DNA of 64,000 bases from Desmonostoc vinosum HA7617-LM4 (GTDB taxonomy: Bacteria > Cyanobacteriota > Cyanobacteriia > Cyanobacteriales > Nostocaceae). Position numbers and translations under genes: made by a program. Where the stretch lies: the NCBI GenBank assembly GCA_019359515.1, contig JAHHHC010000005.1:62001-126000 (forward strand), written 5' to 3'. The notes under the pieces were generated by a model. The model had not been told where the DNA came from and did not search any database. It worked only from the letters and a program-made list of their open reading frames with translations. This document shows, piece by piece, positions 26,401-34,719 of the stretch. Positions within the stretch are counted from its first letter, which is position 1, and every line of letters starts with the position of its first letter.

Positions 26401-29352
26401 ATCCAGGCAAGTCCATCCGGAAATCTTGACTTCTGCTATCGAGCGGGTGAGGTCGCATTAAGGTTGATTGCGACCCAGCCAAATGACAGTTTGAAAGCAA
26501 AAACCATGAATATTACTCATGCTTTTGTGATGCACTGGAAACGGCATGGACGTAGTGAGTTGCAGCCTTTGCTGCAAACCCATCAAATTGGGTTAGAGAC
26601 TGGAGAACTTGAGCATGGTGCATATGCTCTTTATAACTACACAGGAATTTCTCTAACTATTGGGCGTAATTTGCATGAAATGGAGCAAGAGACTGAGAAG
26701 TTTGATCAAATCATTACTCAACTACAGCAAGGTACAGCTCTTTGCTTTCTGAAAATTATGCGACAGGCAGTACTGAATCTGCGCGGGAAAGCGCCCGACC
26801 CCTGTCGCTTAATTGGAGATGCTTATGATGAAGCAGTCATGTTACCGTTACACCAAGCGAACCGGGAACAGTATGCAATTTGCAGCATCTATCTCAACAA
26901 ACTGATTTTGAGCTATTTATTCAATGACTACCCACAGGCATGGGAAAATGCCGTCCTGGCTGAACAAAATGCCGTAGCCCTGACGGCAGCCTTGAAATAC
27001 ACACACATCTACTTTTATAGTTCGCTTACTCAATTAGCACTTTACCTAACTGCAACGCCAACTGAACAAGCGAATATCTTGCAAAACGTTGCAGTTCATC
27101 AAGCGAAGTTAGAGCATTGGGCGTACCATGCCCCAATGAATCACTTGCACCAATGGCATTTGGTAGAAGCTGAGAAATATTGTGTTTTGGGCAATAAAGC
27201 TGAGGCGATCGCTCACTATGATCAAGCCATCGCCAAAGCAAAGGAAAATGGTTTCATTCACGAAGAAGCGCTTAGCAATGAGCTGGCTGCAAAGTTCTAC
27301 CTAGAATGGGGTAAAGAGCGCATAGCTGGGGAATACATGACCGAAGCCTACTACGGTTATGCTCGCTGGGGTGCTACAGCCAAGGTTGCTGATCTAGAAC
27401 GTCGCTACCCACAATTGATGTCTGCTATTGTGCAACAAACACGCTCTCCCCTCTCGACTAACGAAACCGTCTTCGCAACAGCAACCATCACTTCTATCGG
27501 TTCCTCTAGTAGTGTGTCTGCTGCCCTTGACTTGACTGCCGTTCTCAAAGCCTCTCAGAGTCTTTCTGGCGAAATTGAATTTGAAAAACTGCTTTCATCG
27601 TTGTTGCATATCGTTATCGAAAATACAGGGGCTGATAAATGTGTATTAATGCTCTTACGAGATGAGCGCCTGTTGATCAAAGGTTTAATCACCGAGGGTT
27701 CAGAGCCGATTGTATTGCAGAGCCTTCCCATTGAAGACAGCCAAGATATTCCCCTGAGACTAATTTACAAAGTCAACCATGACAGGCAGACTGCTGTGCT
27801 GATTGATGCGAGTGCCGATGTCACCTTAGCCAATGACCCATACATCATGCGTCAGCAGCCCAAGAGTATTTTATGCAGTCCGATTTTACATCAAGGAAAG
27901 TTGCTAGGAGTATTGTACCTTGAAAATAGTTTAGTGATCGGGGCGTTCACGAGCGCCCGCGTCGAACTACTCAATTTACTCTGCACTCAAGCCGCCATTT
28001 CTCTGGAAAATGCTCAACTTTATAAGCGATCGCAAAACTATGCTCAACAACTAGAGCGATCGCTCAATTCTTTGAACGTTGCCCAGTCTCGCTTTCATAA
28101 CTTAGTAGATAACGTTCCTGGCGTTGTTTATCAATTCCGCATGAGTGCTAATGGTTCTATATCTATGTCGTACATTAGTGCTGAATGTTATGAATTATAC
28201 GAATTCACAGTCGAGCAAGTACTTGCCAATGTACAGATCCTCATAGATGCAGTGCATCCAGACGATGCTGCAAGTTACGAAAAATCCGTTGCAGATTCTA
28301 TTCAAACGCTGACTCCTTGGCAATGGGAAGGACGAATTATTACACCTTCTGGAATCCTTAAGTGGATTCACGGAGAATCACGCATTGAGCGGCTTGCCGA
28401 TGGTACTTTAGTTTGGGATGGATTGTTATTGGATATTAGCGATCGCAAACTTGCACAATTGGCCCTACAGCAAAAATCACTGGAATTAGAACAGGCGTTA
28501 CACAACTTACAACAAGCTCAACTACAAATTGTTCAAAGTGAAAAGATGTCTGCTTTGGGTAACTTAGTTGCTGGGATAGCTCATGAAATGAATAATCCTC
28601 TGGGTTTTATTGCTGCTAGTATCAAACAAGCTAAACCTACTCTGGCTGATATCGTTGAACACTTAAAACTATATCAAGACACTGTACTCAACAAAAGTGA
28701 AGAAATTCTCGATCATGCTGAAGAAATAGACTTAGATTATAGCTTAGAAGACTTCCCAAAAATGCTTGATTCCATGACAATAGCATGTGACAGGCTCAAA
28801 AACATTAGCACCAGTCTCCGCACTTTCTCTCGTGCCGATCAAGATTACAAAGTACCGTTTAATATTCACGAAGGTATCGATAGTACGATTTTAATTCTCA
28901 AACATCGTCTCAAAGCCAACGAGCAGCGTCCAGCGATTGAAGTGATCACCAACTACGGCAAATTACCGCAGATAGAATGTTTTCCTGGGCAATTAAATCA
29001 AGTATTTATGAATATTATCGCTAATGCTATTGATGCATTAGAAGAAGCAAATAAGGGGCGCAGTTTTGAGGAAATTCAGCTAAACACCAACCGCATTATA
29101 ATTACAACTTTCCAAGTAAATCAGCAGTTAAAAATCGCCATTGCTGATAATGGTAAGGGGATGAGTGAATCAGTCAAAGAAAAAATATTTGACCATTTAT
29201 TTACTACTAAAGGAGTTGGAAAAGGTACAGGGTTAGGATTAGCGATCGCCCGGCAAATTATCGTGGAAAAACATGCTGGTTTAATTGAGTGTAATTCCTC
29301 TTTAGGAAAAGGTACTGAGTTTATAATTCAAATGCCTATTTATATTAAATAA
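23488..29352 (+). CDS. Ser/Thr kinase - ATPase - GAF - PAS - histidine kinase fusion
   Basis: A 1954-residue signalling protein of the HstK type known from heterocystous cyanobacteria. Order: a Ser/Thr kinase domain (about 10-275) with catalytic HKD at 134-136 and DFS in place of DFG; an AAA/NACHT-like ATPase with Walker A GFSGIGKT (336-343) and Walker B MFLDDLQWAD; a long helical-repeat region (about 740-1330); GAF (about 1385-1530); PAS (about 1550-1660); and HisKA with His1699 in GIAHEMNNPLGF, then HATPase (DNGKGMS, GTGLGLAIA). The changed DFS may alter metal binding. Residues about 679-695 are encoded by CCCCACT repeats and look like an in-frame insertion. Its signal and targets are unknown. 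Confidence 0.93.
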   Translation: MISSQASIPKYQVTEEIYNGSRTVVYRGYRETDSLPVVIKLLKNPYPSLSELVQFRNQYTIAKNLNSPVIIQTYSLELYQNGYALVMEDFGGISLKDYFTSIETLHVKSLEEFLEIAIALCNILDILYRERIIHKDIKPRNILINPQTKQVKLIDFSIASLLPRETQTLINPNVLEGTLAYISPEQTGRMNRGIDYRTDLYSLGVTLYEILTGKLPFPSHDAMELVHCHIAKPSPLVYEINSEIPYVLSEIINKLMAKNAEDRYQSALGLKYDLETCLHQLQKIGEIQSFAIAQRDVCDRFLVCDKLYGREQEVQTLLEAFERVTNGASVLMLVAGFSGIGKTAVVNEVHKPIVRCNGYFIKGKYDQFNRNIPLDAFVQAFQDLMGQLLSESDKQLAQWKDKILSVLGENGQVMIEVIPELKQIIGQQPPAPELSGNAAQNRFNLLFVKFIGVFTTREHPLVMFLDDLQWADSTSLNLMQVLLNGTEQGYLFIIGAYRDNEVFPAHPLMLTLEEMKKAQATISALTLNPLSQVNINCLIADTLTCSKELALPLTELVYQKTKGNPFFTTQFLRTLHEEGYITFEPQARYWQCDIVKVKALSLTDDVVEFMAMQLQKLPDATQNVLKLAACIGAQFDLETLAIISERSPETTAVALWKALQEGLIIPQTEVYKFYQIENTPLPTPQRSGFSPLPTQHCFYRFLHDRVQQAAYELIPTSQKQATHRKIGQLLLASMSIEAQQANSFEIVRHLNIGAESIGDRALLNQLAQLNLVAGIRAKKSTAYISAIDHFSKGISLLTINAWQEQYDITLNLHNEIVEAYLLTAQFNQVEQWAQAVLQHAKTVLDTVKAYIARIQAYIAQNNLPLAEQTALSILKQLHIEFPENPTAVEVQQALAATQTRFACYATAALIQLEQMTDPVYLAAMEILVTVVTASHQSVSPLFPLIVCKQIDLSLEHGNSLASASSYSWFGLIQASPSGNLDFCYRAGEVALRLIATQPNDSLKAKTMNITHAFVMHWKRHGRSELQPLLQTHQIGLETGELEHGAYALYNYTGISLTIGRNLHEMEQETEKFDQIITQLQQGTALCFLKIMRQAVLNLRGKAPDPCRLIGDAYDEAVMLPLHQANREQYAICSIYLNKLILSYLFNDYPQAWENAVLAEQNAVALTAALKYTHIYFYSSLTQLALYLTATPTEQANILQNVAVHQAKLEHWAYHAPMNHLHQWHLVEAEKYCVLGNKAEAIAHYDQAIAKAKENGFIHEEALSNELAAKFYLEWGKERIAGEYMTEAYYGYARWGATAKVADLERRYPQLMSAIVQQTRSPLSTNETVFATATITSIGSSSSVSAALDLTAVLKASQSLSGEIEFEKLLSSLLHIVIENTGADKCVLMLLRDERLLIKGLITEGSEPIVLQSLPIEDSQDIPLRLIYKVNHDRQTAVLIDASADVTLANDPYIMRQQPKSILCSPILHQGKLLGVLYLENSLVIGAFTSARVELLNLLCTQAAISLENAQLYKRSQNYAQQLERSLNSLNVAQSRFHNLVDNVPGVVYQFRMSANGSISMSYISAECYELYEFTVEQVLANVQILIDAVHPDDAASYEKSVADSIQTLTPWQWEGRIITPSGILKWIHGESRIERLADGTLVWDGLLLDISDRKLAQLALQQKSLELEQALHNLQQAQLQIVQSEKMSALGNLVAGIAHEMNNPLGFIAASIKQAKPTLADIVEHLKLYQDTVLNKSEEILDHAEEIDLDYSLEDFPKMLDSMTIACDRLKNISTSLRTFSRADQDYKVPFNIHEGIDSTILILKHRLKANEQRPAIEVITNYGKLPQIECFPGQLNQVFMNIIANAIDALEEANKGRSFEEIQLNTNRIIITTFQVNQQLKIAIADNGKGMSESVKEKIFDHLFTTKGVGKGTGLGLAIARQIIVEKHAGLIECNSSLGKGTEFIIQMPIYIK

Positions 29353-29396
29353 TTCGTAATTCGTAATTCGTAATTAAAGTGAAATGGTATCACAAG

Positions 29397-29552
29397 TCAC
29401 AAACTATCTGGATTGATACCTCGCTGTTTGAGCCGATTTTGCAAGTTTTGCAGGGCAAGTTCTGCTTGTTGTGCTTGTTGTTGAGCTTGTTCGATGCGTT
29501 CATCAGGACTCAAGGAGCGATCGCCAGCCTGATCAAACCAAAATAACCTCAT
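29397..29552 (-). pseudogene. C-terminal remnant of a Uma2 (DUF820) family protein
   Basis: A 51-codon frame reading MRLFWFDQAGDRSLSPDERI, then a Gln/Ala-rich helix and a short NRLKQRGINPDSL end. This is the tail usually found after the nuclease-like domain of cyanobacterial Uma2 proteins. The catalytic part is absent and an in-frame stop lies just upstream. The left neighbour is a fragment of a MITE end (GTGAAATGGTATC). Confidence 0.6.
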
Positions 29553-29780
29553 TTTATATTTTCAGAGAAAACGGGGGGATGAGGAGGATGAAGGGGGACG
29601 CGGGGACGCGGAGAATAATCAATAACAAATGACAATTCCCAATTCCCCTTAATTACGAATTACGTTAGCGCAGCGTTAGCGAGTCCTCGAGCGTCATTAC
29701 GAATTACGTTAGCGCAGCGTTAGCGAGTCCTCGATAGCGAAGCGTTAGCGACACAGGAGCGTCGCGTCATTACGAATTAT
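29553..29780. repeat. Low-complexity and dispersed repeats
   Basis: GGGGACGCGG-type repeats (29571-29615), then two partial copies of the GC-rich dispersed block joined by AATTACG heptamers (29650-29780). No gene seen. The final part abuts the stop codon of the SDR gene. Confidence 0.7.
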
Positions 29781-30464
29781 TTAATTAGGAACCGTCAGAG
29801 GCACACCATTATCTGTCGGTTTTAACCGAAGTATAAAAGGAACTGCTTTCTTTACCCAATCAGAAATTTTTGTATAAGCAGCAGCATCTTCTCCAAAGCA
29901 AATTTCCAGCATATCAGTATGAATAATTCCCGGATTGAGAGGAATTGCTGCCATCCCATCAGGTAGTTCTTGCGCTAAAGCACGGGTTAGTCCCTCAATT
30001 GCCCATTTAGAAGCACAATAAGATGCAACCATAGGAGAAGTTGAGCGTCCCCAACCAGAACTAAAGTTGATAATAATGCCCTTTTTATTTGCCACCATTG
30101 CGGGTACAAAATAGTGAATTAAATGAATAACTCCTTTAATGTTGACATCAATTAATTGGGAAATTTCCTGAGTTGGAATTTCCCACAGCGGTGCTAAATT
30201 ATTGAGGATTGCTGCATTATTAATCAGCAAATCTGGAGGTTGATATTCTTTTAGTAAGACCTCTGACCAAGTTTTAACTTGCTGTTCATCGGCTACATCT
30301 ACATTAGAAAAGTTGTGTGGTAAACCAAATTTGTGACGTAATTTCTCTATAGTTGCTTCAGAACGAGCGCAACCAATAACAGTATGTCCCTCGTGAATAA
30401 ACTGCTCAGCTATCGCATAACCGAGTCCTCGGCTAACACCAGTAATTAAAATTAACTTAGTCAT
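29781..30464 (-). CDS. Short-chain dehydrogenase/reductase
   Basis: A 227-residue NAD(P)-dependent oxidoreductase of the SDR superfamily. The cofactor loop is TGVSRGLGYA, the structural motif is NNAA, and the catalytic residues are Ser in INFSSGWG and Tyr/Lys in YCASKWA. A Rossmann fold covers the protein. The substrate cannot be deduced. The start is an ATG at 30464. It is divergent from the effector-like gene at 30644 with about 180 bp between them, so the two may share a regulatory region. Confidence 0.9.
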   Translation of the reverse strand: MTKLILITGVSRGLGYAIAEQFIHEGHTVIGCARSEATIEKLRHKFGLPHNFSNVDVADEQQVKTWSEVLLKEYQPPDLLINNAAILNNLAPLWEIPTQEISQLIDVNIKGVIHLIHYFVPAMVANKKGIIINFSSGWGRSTSPMVASYCASKWAIEGLTRALAQELPDGMAAIPLNPGIIHTDMLEICFGEDAAAYTKISDWVKKAVPFILRLKPTDNGVPLTVPN

Positions 30465-30643
30465 CTTTAATTTGGTTGAGCTAAAACATATCTAAACATT
30501 TGCATAATTACTTTATCAAGTTGTCCATTGTTATTTGTCCTTTGTTATTTGTATTTACAAAAATATTTGTAAAATTTGTGTTTTGACTTAAGAAAAAGTT
30601 TAATATACGTGCTAAATAAGCTATTGTAGGAAGGGTGGGACAA

Positions 30644-32209
30644 ATGAGCGATCGCAGAATATACCAAAGCCAAAAAACAGCAACATCAAGTTTAGTAAAT
30701 TCATCACTCACCTCATCTGGAATACCAACGCTGGCCAACCCCACACGCGGCTTTGGGTTACAAACAGATACTGCACAGCAACCATCAAACCTACAACAAC
30801 AGCCTCCAGGATACGATATCAGTCGCATATCGTTGCATCGACAAACAGAAGATCCCATCAGTCAATCAGAATATCCTGTTGAGCAAGTAGCAAACTCACC
30901 ACCAGCGATGAATGTCATTCAATGCGGCAAGAAAAAACAAAAAGAAGCCAAAAATCCGAATGTAACCATTGACGGTGGAGTGAAAAAAAAGATTAAAAAG
31001 ACTAAAGCTAAAAAACCCTCGAAAGCAGCGCTAGGGAGGGCAATAAAAAATGCACAAGCTACTGAAAACTGGGGTTTTGCTACTGGACATTCAGGTTCAG
31101 GACAATGGACGGAAAATGTTACAGTTCGTGATCAACATAGCTTCGCGGATGACAGAGTAAAACAAGCTTTACGCCACCTTTCATCGGCAGTATTTCATTA
31201 CGTCAAGTCACTGGTAGCTGACGAACAAGAAGTGCAGGGTTTGTACGTTGATGATCGTCTGTTGCTGAGTAGTAATTTACCAGCCAGTATGCAACAACTA
31301 CAAAACCTCACAAGCGAACAGCTATTTGACATATTACTGACATCTAAATACATGCCTGGTAACGATGACAGGTTTTTGCAATATGTAAATAAATTGCGTA
31401 GTTTAATTGGGGGAACACGAATCGAGGATATAACCACCGATGAAGCAGAAAAAGCAAATCTGCAAACAATAGCAGATATGGTCAGAAATGCCATACAAGA
31501 TCCAAGTAAGTTTTTGATTCATAGCACTCTTGACAACGCATCAGGATACATTAACGATGCCTCGTACAAGAATAAAATAATAATTGTCGAAGGATTAAAA
31601 CCAGTACATGCCGAGCAAAATTTAATCTTTGCTTACTGTAAAAGCGGTAGTTCTTCCCCAGCATTAATTTATGGTAAGAAGCGACCTTGTACAGGATGTT
31701 ATGTAACCTTCCGTTATGCAACGGATATTTTAAACCTAAATATACAATTTAATCCGAATGCAGGTGGATTTTGGGGCCCAGCAGTTACAGGACTGTGGGA
31801 GGTGATGAAGGAAAGTATAGTAGCAAACAATATTACTATTGATGGGCTAGAGGGATTTGTAGAAAAAGCTTTACCAACAATGACACATAGAACACACAAC
31901 AAAGAAGGTAAAAGCAAAGGAGATAAAACGAAATCTAGAACTGATACAAAGGCTGAAGAAACTGGTTATGACAGCCCATCTGATACCGAAGCTGAAGATA
32001 TAAAATTCACTTTGGCAGATCTTAAGAAGCCACCCACCGCGATGTCAGATGACGAGGTATCGGTTGAAGAGGAGTTAGATGACGAGGTATCGGTTGAAGA
32101 GGAGTTAGATGACGATGTATCGGTTGAAGAGGAGTTAGATGACGATGTATCAGTTGAAGAGGTGTTAGACGAGGTATCGGTTGAAGAGATGTTAGATGAA
32201 GATACTTAG
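30644..32209 (+). CDS. Effector-like protein: shared leader + deaminase-fold candidate + acidic repeat tail
   Basis: 521 residues. The N terminus (MSDR..., IPTLANPTRGFG at about 26-37, DISRISL at about 58-64) is closely similar to the next gene's N terminus. A Lys-rich linker follows (about 100-130). The central/C-terminal domain contains His322-Ala-Glu324 and Pro348-Cys349-x2-Cys352, the HAE...PCxxC zinc-site pattern of the cytidine deaminase fold, common in secreted nucleic-acid or nucleotide deaminase toxins. The tail carries four 10-residue repeats DDEVSVEEEL and variants. I infer a polymorphic-toxin or export-cargo protein. The ATG at 30644 lies 9 nt after GGAAGG; an in-frame GTG at 30635 is less likely. 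Confidence 0.72.
   Translation: MSDRRIYQSQKTATSSLVNSSLTSSGIPTLANPTRGFGLQTDTAQQPSNLQQQPPGYDISRISLHRQTEDPISQSEYPVEQVANSPPAMNVIQCGKKKQKEAKNPNVTIDGGVKKKIKKTKAKKPSKAALGRAIKNAQATENWGFATGHSGSGQWTENVTVRDQHSFADDRVKQALRHLSSAVFHYVKSLVADEQEVQGLYVDDRLLLSSNLPASMQQLQNLTSEQLFDILLTSKYMPGNDDRFLQYVNKLRSLIGGTRIEDITTDEAEKANLQTIADMVRNAIQDPSKFLIHSTLDNASGYINDASYKNKIIIVEGLKPVHAEQNLIFAYCKSGSSSPALIYGKKRPCTGCYVTFRYATDILNLNIQFNPNAGGFWGPAVTGLWEVMKESIVANNITIDGLEGFVEKALPTMTHRTHNKEGKSKGDKTKSRTDTKAEETGYDSPSDTEAEDIKFTLADLKKPPTAMSDDEVSVEEELDDEVSVEEELDDDVSVEEELDDDVSVEEVLDEVSVEEMLDEDT
32048..32194 (+). repeat. 30-bp tandem repeats coding an acidic decapeptide tail
   Basis: Four 30-bp units (32048-32167) plus a shortened 27-bp unit encode DDEVSVEEEL-like repeats at the end of the effector-like protein. 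The first two units are nearly identical at DNA level, so the array is recent. Confidence 0.85.
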
Positions 32210-32354
32210 AAGCCAGTCGCCCACAGTTCCTGAACGCGCAGTTAAGTAAAAATCTAGACTAAAGTCGATAACATCGCTTTTTGTAAAAATTGTATATTGA
32301 CTTTAGAGCCAGTTTAGTGATACAAGATGAACCGTAATCGGAAGGATGGGGCAG

Positions 32355-34076
32355 ATGAGCGATCGCATGATGCCCAAAAGTAAGAAGCCAGCATCAAATT
32401 TTACATATCCATCACTCATCTCTCCAACTACACCAACGCTGGCAAACCCTACACGCGGTTTTGGTACACAAGCGGATACTATTGTTCCTGAAGTAGTTCA
32501 AGAGTCGTCAAACTTGCAATTACAACAGCAGTCTGACAGCGAACAGTTATTAGAAAAAGATACTTTCACACAAAAGCCCTCAACACATGACATTAGTCGC
32601 ATTTCACTACGGCGTTCACAGGCTAGCCAACCAGCAGAACTCTTTAAGCCACATGAATTGAACCACGCAGAAAGACAAAACTCTGTTTTGAGTACAATTC
32701 AGCGGGCTGTAAAATCTCCAAGATTTGCAGACAATGCCGAACTAGAAAACGCAGCCAACGATACAAAATACATCAAAAAAGGTAGTAGTGGTTTACACGT
32801 CACTCTCATCCAACAAGCTTTATTAGATGCAGGTTATTCTCTGCCTAAATACGGTGTTGATGGCAAATTTGGCGAAGAGACAAAAACAGCCGTCAAAGCC
32901 TTTCGAAAAGACAATGGAATTAAGGATGATGGGGTTGTTGGCCCAGATACCATGAAAGCCCTAGACACCTCTTTCCTCAATCATGGGGCTATGGCTAAAG
33001 TACCACAGGGGCAAGTTCCCTCAAAAGCCCCCACCGAAGGTGTAGAGTGGGATCCAGCTGCTGTACCGCCTGAATTGTTAGCAGGTACAAGAAATTTGAG
33101 TCCTGAAGAAAAAGCAGAAATCGAGAGACGGCGAACCACGGAAGTACAAGCGCCTAAAGGTGGAAGTTTACCTGTTTTTCAAATGAATATTCCCACTCAT
33201 AAAGATAGTTATGAAACCAGGGTTGAAGAGACTACAAATAAAGTTATAGATTGGCAATATAAAGAACTAGCCAAAGGGAAAGCAGACGATAGAAAAGACC
33301 CAAATAAATTATATAAATGGGACATCATCGAGAAGATTGCCTTGTTATCAAAAAGAGAAGCAGATAGAGTATTTGGTAACTATGCCAAAGGTAAACCTTT
33401 TAAAGCAAATGTCAATTTAAAAGATGCTTGGGAAGAGAAAGAAAAACAGTTTGCTGCGGGTGGTGCATCCTATGAACAAGATAGTGTAGAGTGGCGTGTA
33501 GAAAAAATATTTGGCGAAGACTTAGGAGAAATAGATAAAGAACATGGCGCTGTGCAATCAAGAGCTACGGAAGCGGGAATTCTTGATAATATCAAAAAGC
33601 GGATTATTGCCAAACGCAGAGCAGAGTTAATTGAAATACATAAAGGTTGGCCTGGTTTTGCAGATGAAGGAGAAGTCTATCTGCAAAGATTCGTATCAGC
33701 GGACGATGCCAAGAATCGAGACTCAATGTGGGATACATTTCAAACTGTGGTTCACGAATATATTCATACACTTGAACATTCCAAACATCAAAAATATCGT
33801 GAATCTCTAGATGAACTCAAAGGCGGTAAAACTTATCGTGAAGGGATGACAGAATATTTCACTAAAATTGTCTTAGAAAGTGTTGATTATAACGATAAAC
33901 TCAGAGAAGAAGTAGAAGGCCCATATCACGATCCAGATCCAGCTAAAAAACATCTCATTCCCAAATATTTTGGTTACGATGAAGCGAAAAATGCAGAGGC
34001 AGTTGTGGGAGTTGTCGGCATACGCAATGCCATGGCAGCTTTCTTCGCAGGCAGAATTGACTTAATTGGAGGATAA
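32355..34076 (+). CDS. Effector-like protein: shared leader + peptidoglycan-binding domain + zincin
   Basis: 573 residues. The leader (MSDRMMPKSKK, TPTLANPTRGFG, HDISRISLRR) matches the upstream gene's. Residues about 140-205 form a PG_binding_1 domain (KKGSSGLHVTLIQQALLDAG, YGVDGKFGEET, VVGPDTMKALD). Near the C terminus is a zinc-metallopeptidase site: His467-Glu-x-x-His471 (HEYIH) followed by EGMTEYF at 496-502, where Glu500 or Glu496 could be the third zinc ligand (gluzincin pattern). It may bind peptidoglycan and cut a protein target; the target is unknown. The ATG at 32355 lies 9 nt after GGAAGG, in the same start context as the gene upstream, 145 bp away. Confidence 0.75.
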   Translation: MSDRMMPKSKKPASNFTYPSLISPTTPTLANPTRGFGTQADTIVPEVVQESSNLQLQQQSDSEQLLEKDTFTQKPSTHDISRISLRRSQASQPAELFKPHELNHAERQNSVLSTIQRAVKSPRFADNAELENAANDTKYIKKGSSGLHVTLIQQALLDAGYSLPKYGVDGKFGEETKTAVKAFRKDNGIKDDGVVGPDTMKALDTSFLNHGAMAKVPQGQVPSKAPTEGVEWDPAAVPPELLAGTRNLSPEEKAEIERRRTTEVQAPKGGSLPVFQMNIPTHKDSYETRVEETTNKVIDWQYKELAKGKADDRKDPNKLYKWDIIEKIALLSKREADRVFGNYAKGKPFKANVNLKDAWEEKEKQFAAGGASYEQDSVEWRVEKIFGEDLGEIDKEHGAVQSRATEAGILDNIKKRIIAKRRAELIEIHKGWPGFADEGEVYLQRFVSADDAKNRDSMWDTFQTVVHEYIHTLEHSKHQKYRESLDELKGGKTYREGMTEYFTKIVLESVDYNDKLREEVEGPYHDPDPAKKHLIPKYFGYDEAKNAEAVVGVVGIRNAMAAFFAGRIDLIGG

Positions 34077-34095
34077 CAACGTAAACTTTTCTAAG

Positions 34096-34719
34096 ATGCG
34101 TCAGCCAAACTGGATATTTTTAATTACCATATCAATGGTATTACTATTTATTTATTGTGGAAACAGTTTTTCTGCTAGTTATATGAATATCCACAATCCC
34201 AACTATTCTTGTCAAGAAGCATTAACTCTCTTTGCTAACAAAGACTTTAGTAAATGGCAGGGAATACCTTCTCAATGTCAAACAAATGACGTATTTTCTT
34301 TATACAAACCCATTAATGAAGAATCGGTGACGGGTAAATTAGGCAGTGAATATACACCAACATTTTACAAAGCTTGTCGTGTAGAAAATTATGATGAGCC
34401 TGTTAAGGTATGGTTCAAAGAAAATGCGATCGTCAAGATAGAGGTAAAATATCCCCAGCTATCTGCACAACAGTATCAGGCAATAGTCAAAGCTTTGGGT
34501 GAACCAACTGAGAAACTAGACTACTATTTTAGTAACTTTCTGATATCACAAGGAAATTGGGTATATGCCGAGCAAGGTATTTCCCTTTTCTTAAATACTG
34601 ACGGTACAAATTTAATCAAATTATCTGTCTATTATCCAACCTCAATGGATGATTATAAAAAAAGAATACGTCCACCTTTTTCGCCAGCGAGAGAATTTCC
34701 TTTAAGGAAATTTGAATAA
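34096..34719 (+). CDS. Secreted hypothetical protein, possible partner of the metallopeptidase
   Basis: 207 residues with a clear signal peptide (WIFLITISMVLLFIYCGNSFS). The mature part contains an AIVKIEVKYPQLSAQQYQAI segment followed by ALGEPTEKLDYYF, a pattern reminiscent of small BamE-like domains, and ends in a basic tail. Three Cys residues lie in the mature part. No catalytic motif. It starts 19 bp after the metallopeptidase stop, so the genes are probably cotranscribed; a role as cognate immunity or chaperone protein is inference from position. A TTG at 34066 would overlap the upstream gene but lacks a signal-like start. Confidence 0.65.
   Translation: MRQPNWIFLITISMVLLFIYCGNSFSASYMNIHNPNYSCQEALTLFANKDFSKWQGIPSQCQTNDVFSLYKPINEESVTGKLGSEYTPTFYKACRVENYDEPVKVWFKENAIVKIEVKYPQLSAQQYQAIVKALGEPTEKLDYYFSNFLISQGNWVYAEQGISLFLNTDGTNLIKLSVYYPTSMDDYKKRIRPPFSPAREFPLRKFE

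Noticed and set aside
30635-30643. Upstream GTG start for the deaminase candidate
   Set aside because: GGAAGG would then touch the start codon; the ATG nine bases later has proper spacing. The matching GGR-CAR codons in both genes leave slight doubt.
30644-34719. Complete contractile injection system
   Set aside because: No sheath, tube, baseplate or AAA ATPase genes of such a system are present in the window; only cargo-like genes are seen.
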